Virus record (IMG/VR): IMGVR_UViG_3300048930_000447
Coordinates: 1-47,636 of that record
DNA from: a virus
Strand: one strand, 5' to 3'
Length of the DNA: 47,636 nt
In this document: positions 47,325 through 47,636 of the stretch, one piece after another
Numbering within the stretch: the stretch's first letter is position 1
How the letters are laid out: each line of letters starts with the position of its first letter
Position numbers and translations under genes: made by a program
Notes under the pieces: generated by a model
Database searches by the model: none
Told to the model about the DNA's origin: nothing
Seen by the model: only the letters and a program-made list of their open reading frames with translations

Positions 47325-47398
47325 GCGTCCCATATACAGTGTTTTGGCCCCGGAACACGGGGCAAGAAGCCCGGCCGGCGTGCAGTTTGTATGGGACG
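47325..47398. promoter_or_regulatory. Candidate integrase arm-type sites, right side
   Basis: CGTCCCATA at 47326-47334 and TATGGGACG at 47390-47398 face each other, in the orientation opposite to the pair at 93-122. A GCCCCG/CGGGGC hairpin lies between them near 47347-47363. They lie within the 134-bp gap between the integrase stop and attR. The remaining bases show no gene. Confidence 0.5.
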
Positions 47399-47456
47399 CC
47401 GGCACCGCAGAAACCCAGCATTCATGCGGCTCAGCGGCCGATTCAGCGGCCCGCCT

Positions 47457-47499
47457 GTTAATCCGTAGGTCCCTGGTTCGAGCCCAGGTCGAGGAGCCA
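47457..47499 (+). repeat. Right attachment site attR, tRNA-Asn 3' fragment
   Basis: Identical to 1-43 over 43 bases. The sequence before it (47400-47456) has no tRNA 5' half: the expected acceptor strand TCCTCGA is missing. So this is the displaced fragment and not a second tRNA gene. Confidence 0.93.
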
Positions 47500-47509
47500 A
47501 GAAAGCAGC

Positions 47510-47541
47510 AAGGCCCTGGTGAGAGATCGCTGGGGCCTTTC
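47510..47541 (+). terminator. Host intrinsic terminator
   Basis: AAGGCCC (47510-47516) pairs with GGGCCTT (47533-47539), and the loop-side CTGG can extend it; a short T tract follows (TTTCTTC). It probably terminated tRNA-Asn before integration. Confidence 0.75.
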
Positions 47542-47592
47542 TTCATGGGACCGTCGGTATTGGAGTTCGGCATCAGGACAGGAGAGTCGATC

Positions 47593-47636
47593 ATGAAGAA
47601 CGTAGCTCCCGAGGTCACAACCGAGTTCTTGCAAGC
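47593..47636 (+). CDS. Start of a host gene, truncated by the window
   Basis: ATG at 47593 with an AGGAGAG ribosome site; the first 14 codons give MKNVAPEVTTEFLQ before the window ends. Too short to identify. Confidence 0.4.
   Translation, partial: MKNVAPEVTTEFLQ

Noticed and set aside
47347-47363. Terminator after the integrase
   Set aside because: A 6-bp GC stem is present but no T tract follows in either direction.
46323-47468. Plus-strand open frame inside the integrase in another frame
   Set aside because: Arg/Ala/Pro-rich shadow of the integrase gene.
47262-47618. Minus-strand open frames across attR resembling PRPGLEPGTYGLTGG proteins
   Set aside because: They are antisense readings of the tRNA fragment, a well-known artefact of tRNA-bearing regions.
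1-47636. CRISPR array, rRNA genes or insertion sequences
   Set aside because: No regularly spaced direct repeats, no rRNA-like sequence and no transposase with terminal inverted repeats were seen.

Overview
The window holds one apparently complete, integrated temperate siphophage genome of about 47.4 kb with a few bases of host DNA on either side. A 43-bp direct repeat, the 3' part of a tRNA-Asn(GUU) gene from the anticodon to CCA, sits at 1-43 and again at 47457-47499. A tyrosine integrase ends 135 bp before the right copy. The high G+C (roughly two thirds by eye), the tRNA target and the gene families suggest a betaproteobacterial host, perhaps Burkholderiales. That assignment is inference, because no host marker gene is present.

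Layout from left to right: attL; a lysis group (M15 endolysin, lipoprotein, two small membrane proteins) at 0.4-2.3 kb; a lambda-type tail module read leftwards (J-like tip protein, NlpC-like protein, minor tail proteins, tape measure, G/GT chaperones with a programmed frameshift, tail tube, U-like terminator) at 2.2-11.7 kb; a block of fibre, spike and decoration genes at 11.7-19.5 kb; a lambda-type head module (FII-like, capsid E, D, protease C with nested scaffold, portal, W, TerL, TerS) at 19.6-27.4 kb; a Z-like gene and a Q-like antiterminator with a candidate late promoter and terminator; and a VapE-type primase/helicase replication region up to 34.0 kb. All of these are on the minus strand and are chained by ATGA or GTGA stop/start overlaps.

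The immunity region (34.0-35.5 kb) has a YdaS/Cro-like gene leftwards, a short CI-like repressor rightwards, a zinc-ribbon membrane protein, and repeated 15-bp dyads of the form CTAGC-N5-GCTAG lying in two promoters of the same geometry. The second promoter opens a rightward operon running from 35.5 kb to the integrase. It contains many small unknown genes, a ParB-like protein with an H-NS-type tail, DUF1643, DUF4224 and integrase.

The standout system is a diversity-generating retroelement (DGR) in this rightward operon. It has an Avd-like accessory protein (41418-41783), a template repeat (41955-42046) with eight AAC codons, a reverse transcriptase (42017-43138) and three separate target genes (36652-37332, 40626-40997, 41023-41397), each ending in a variable repeat. 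I count 34 substitutions between the template and the three variable repeats, all at template adenines. The only other difference in the aligned core is a TG/GT swap in the putative initiation-of-mutagenic-homing region, shared by all three variable repeats. The targets are small DUF1566/C-type-lectin-like proteins. They lie outside the virion modules and are transcribed in the opposite direction to them, so they may be diversified non-virion or prophage-expressed binders rather than tail fibres.
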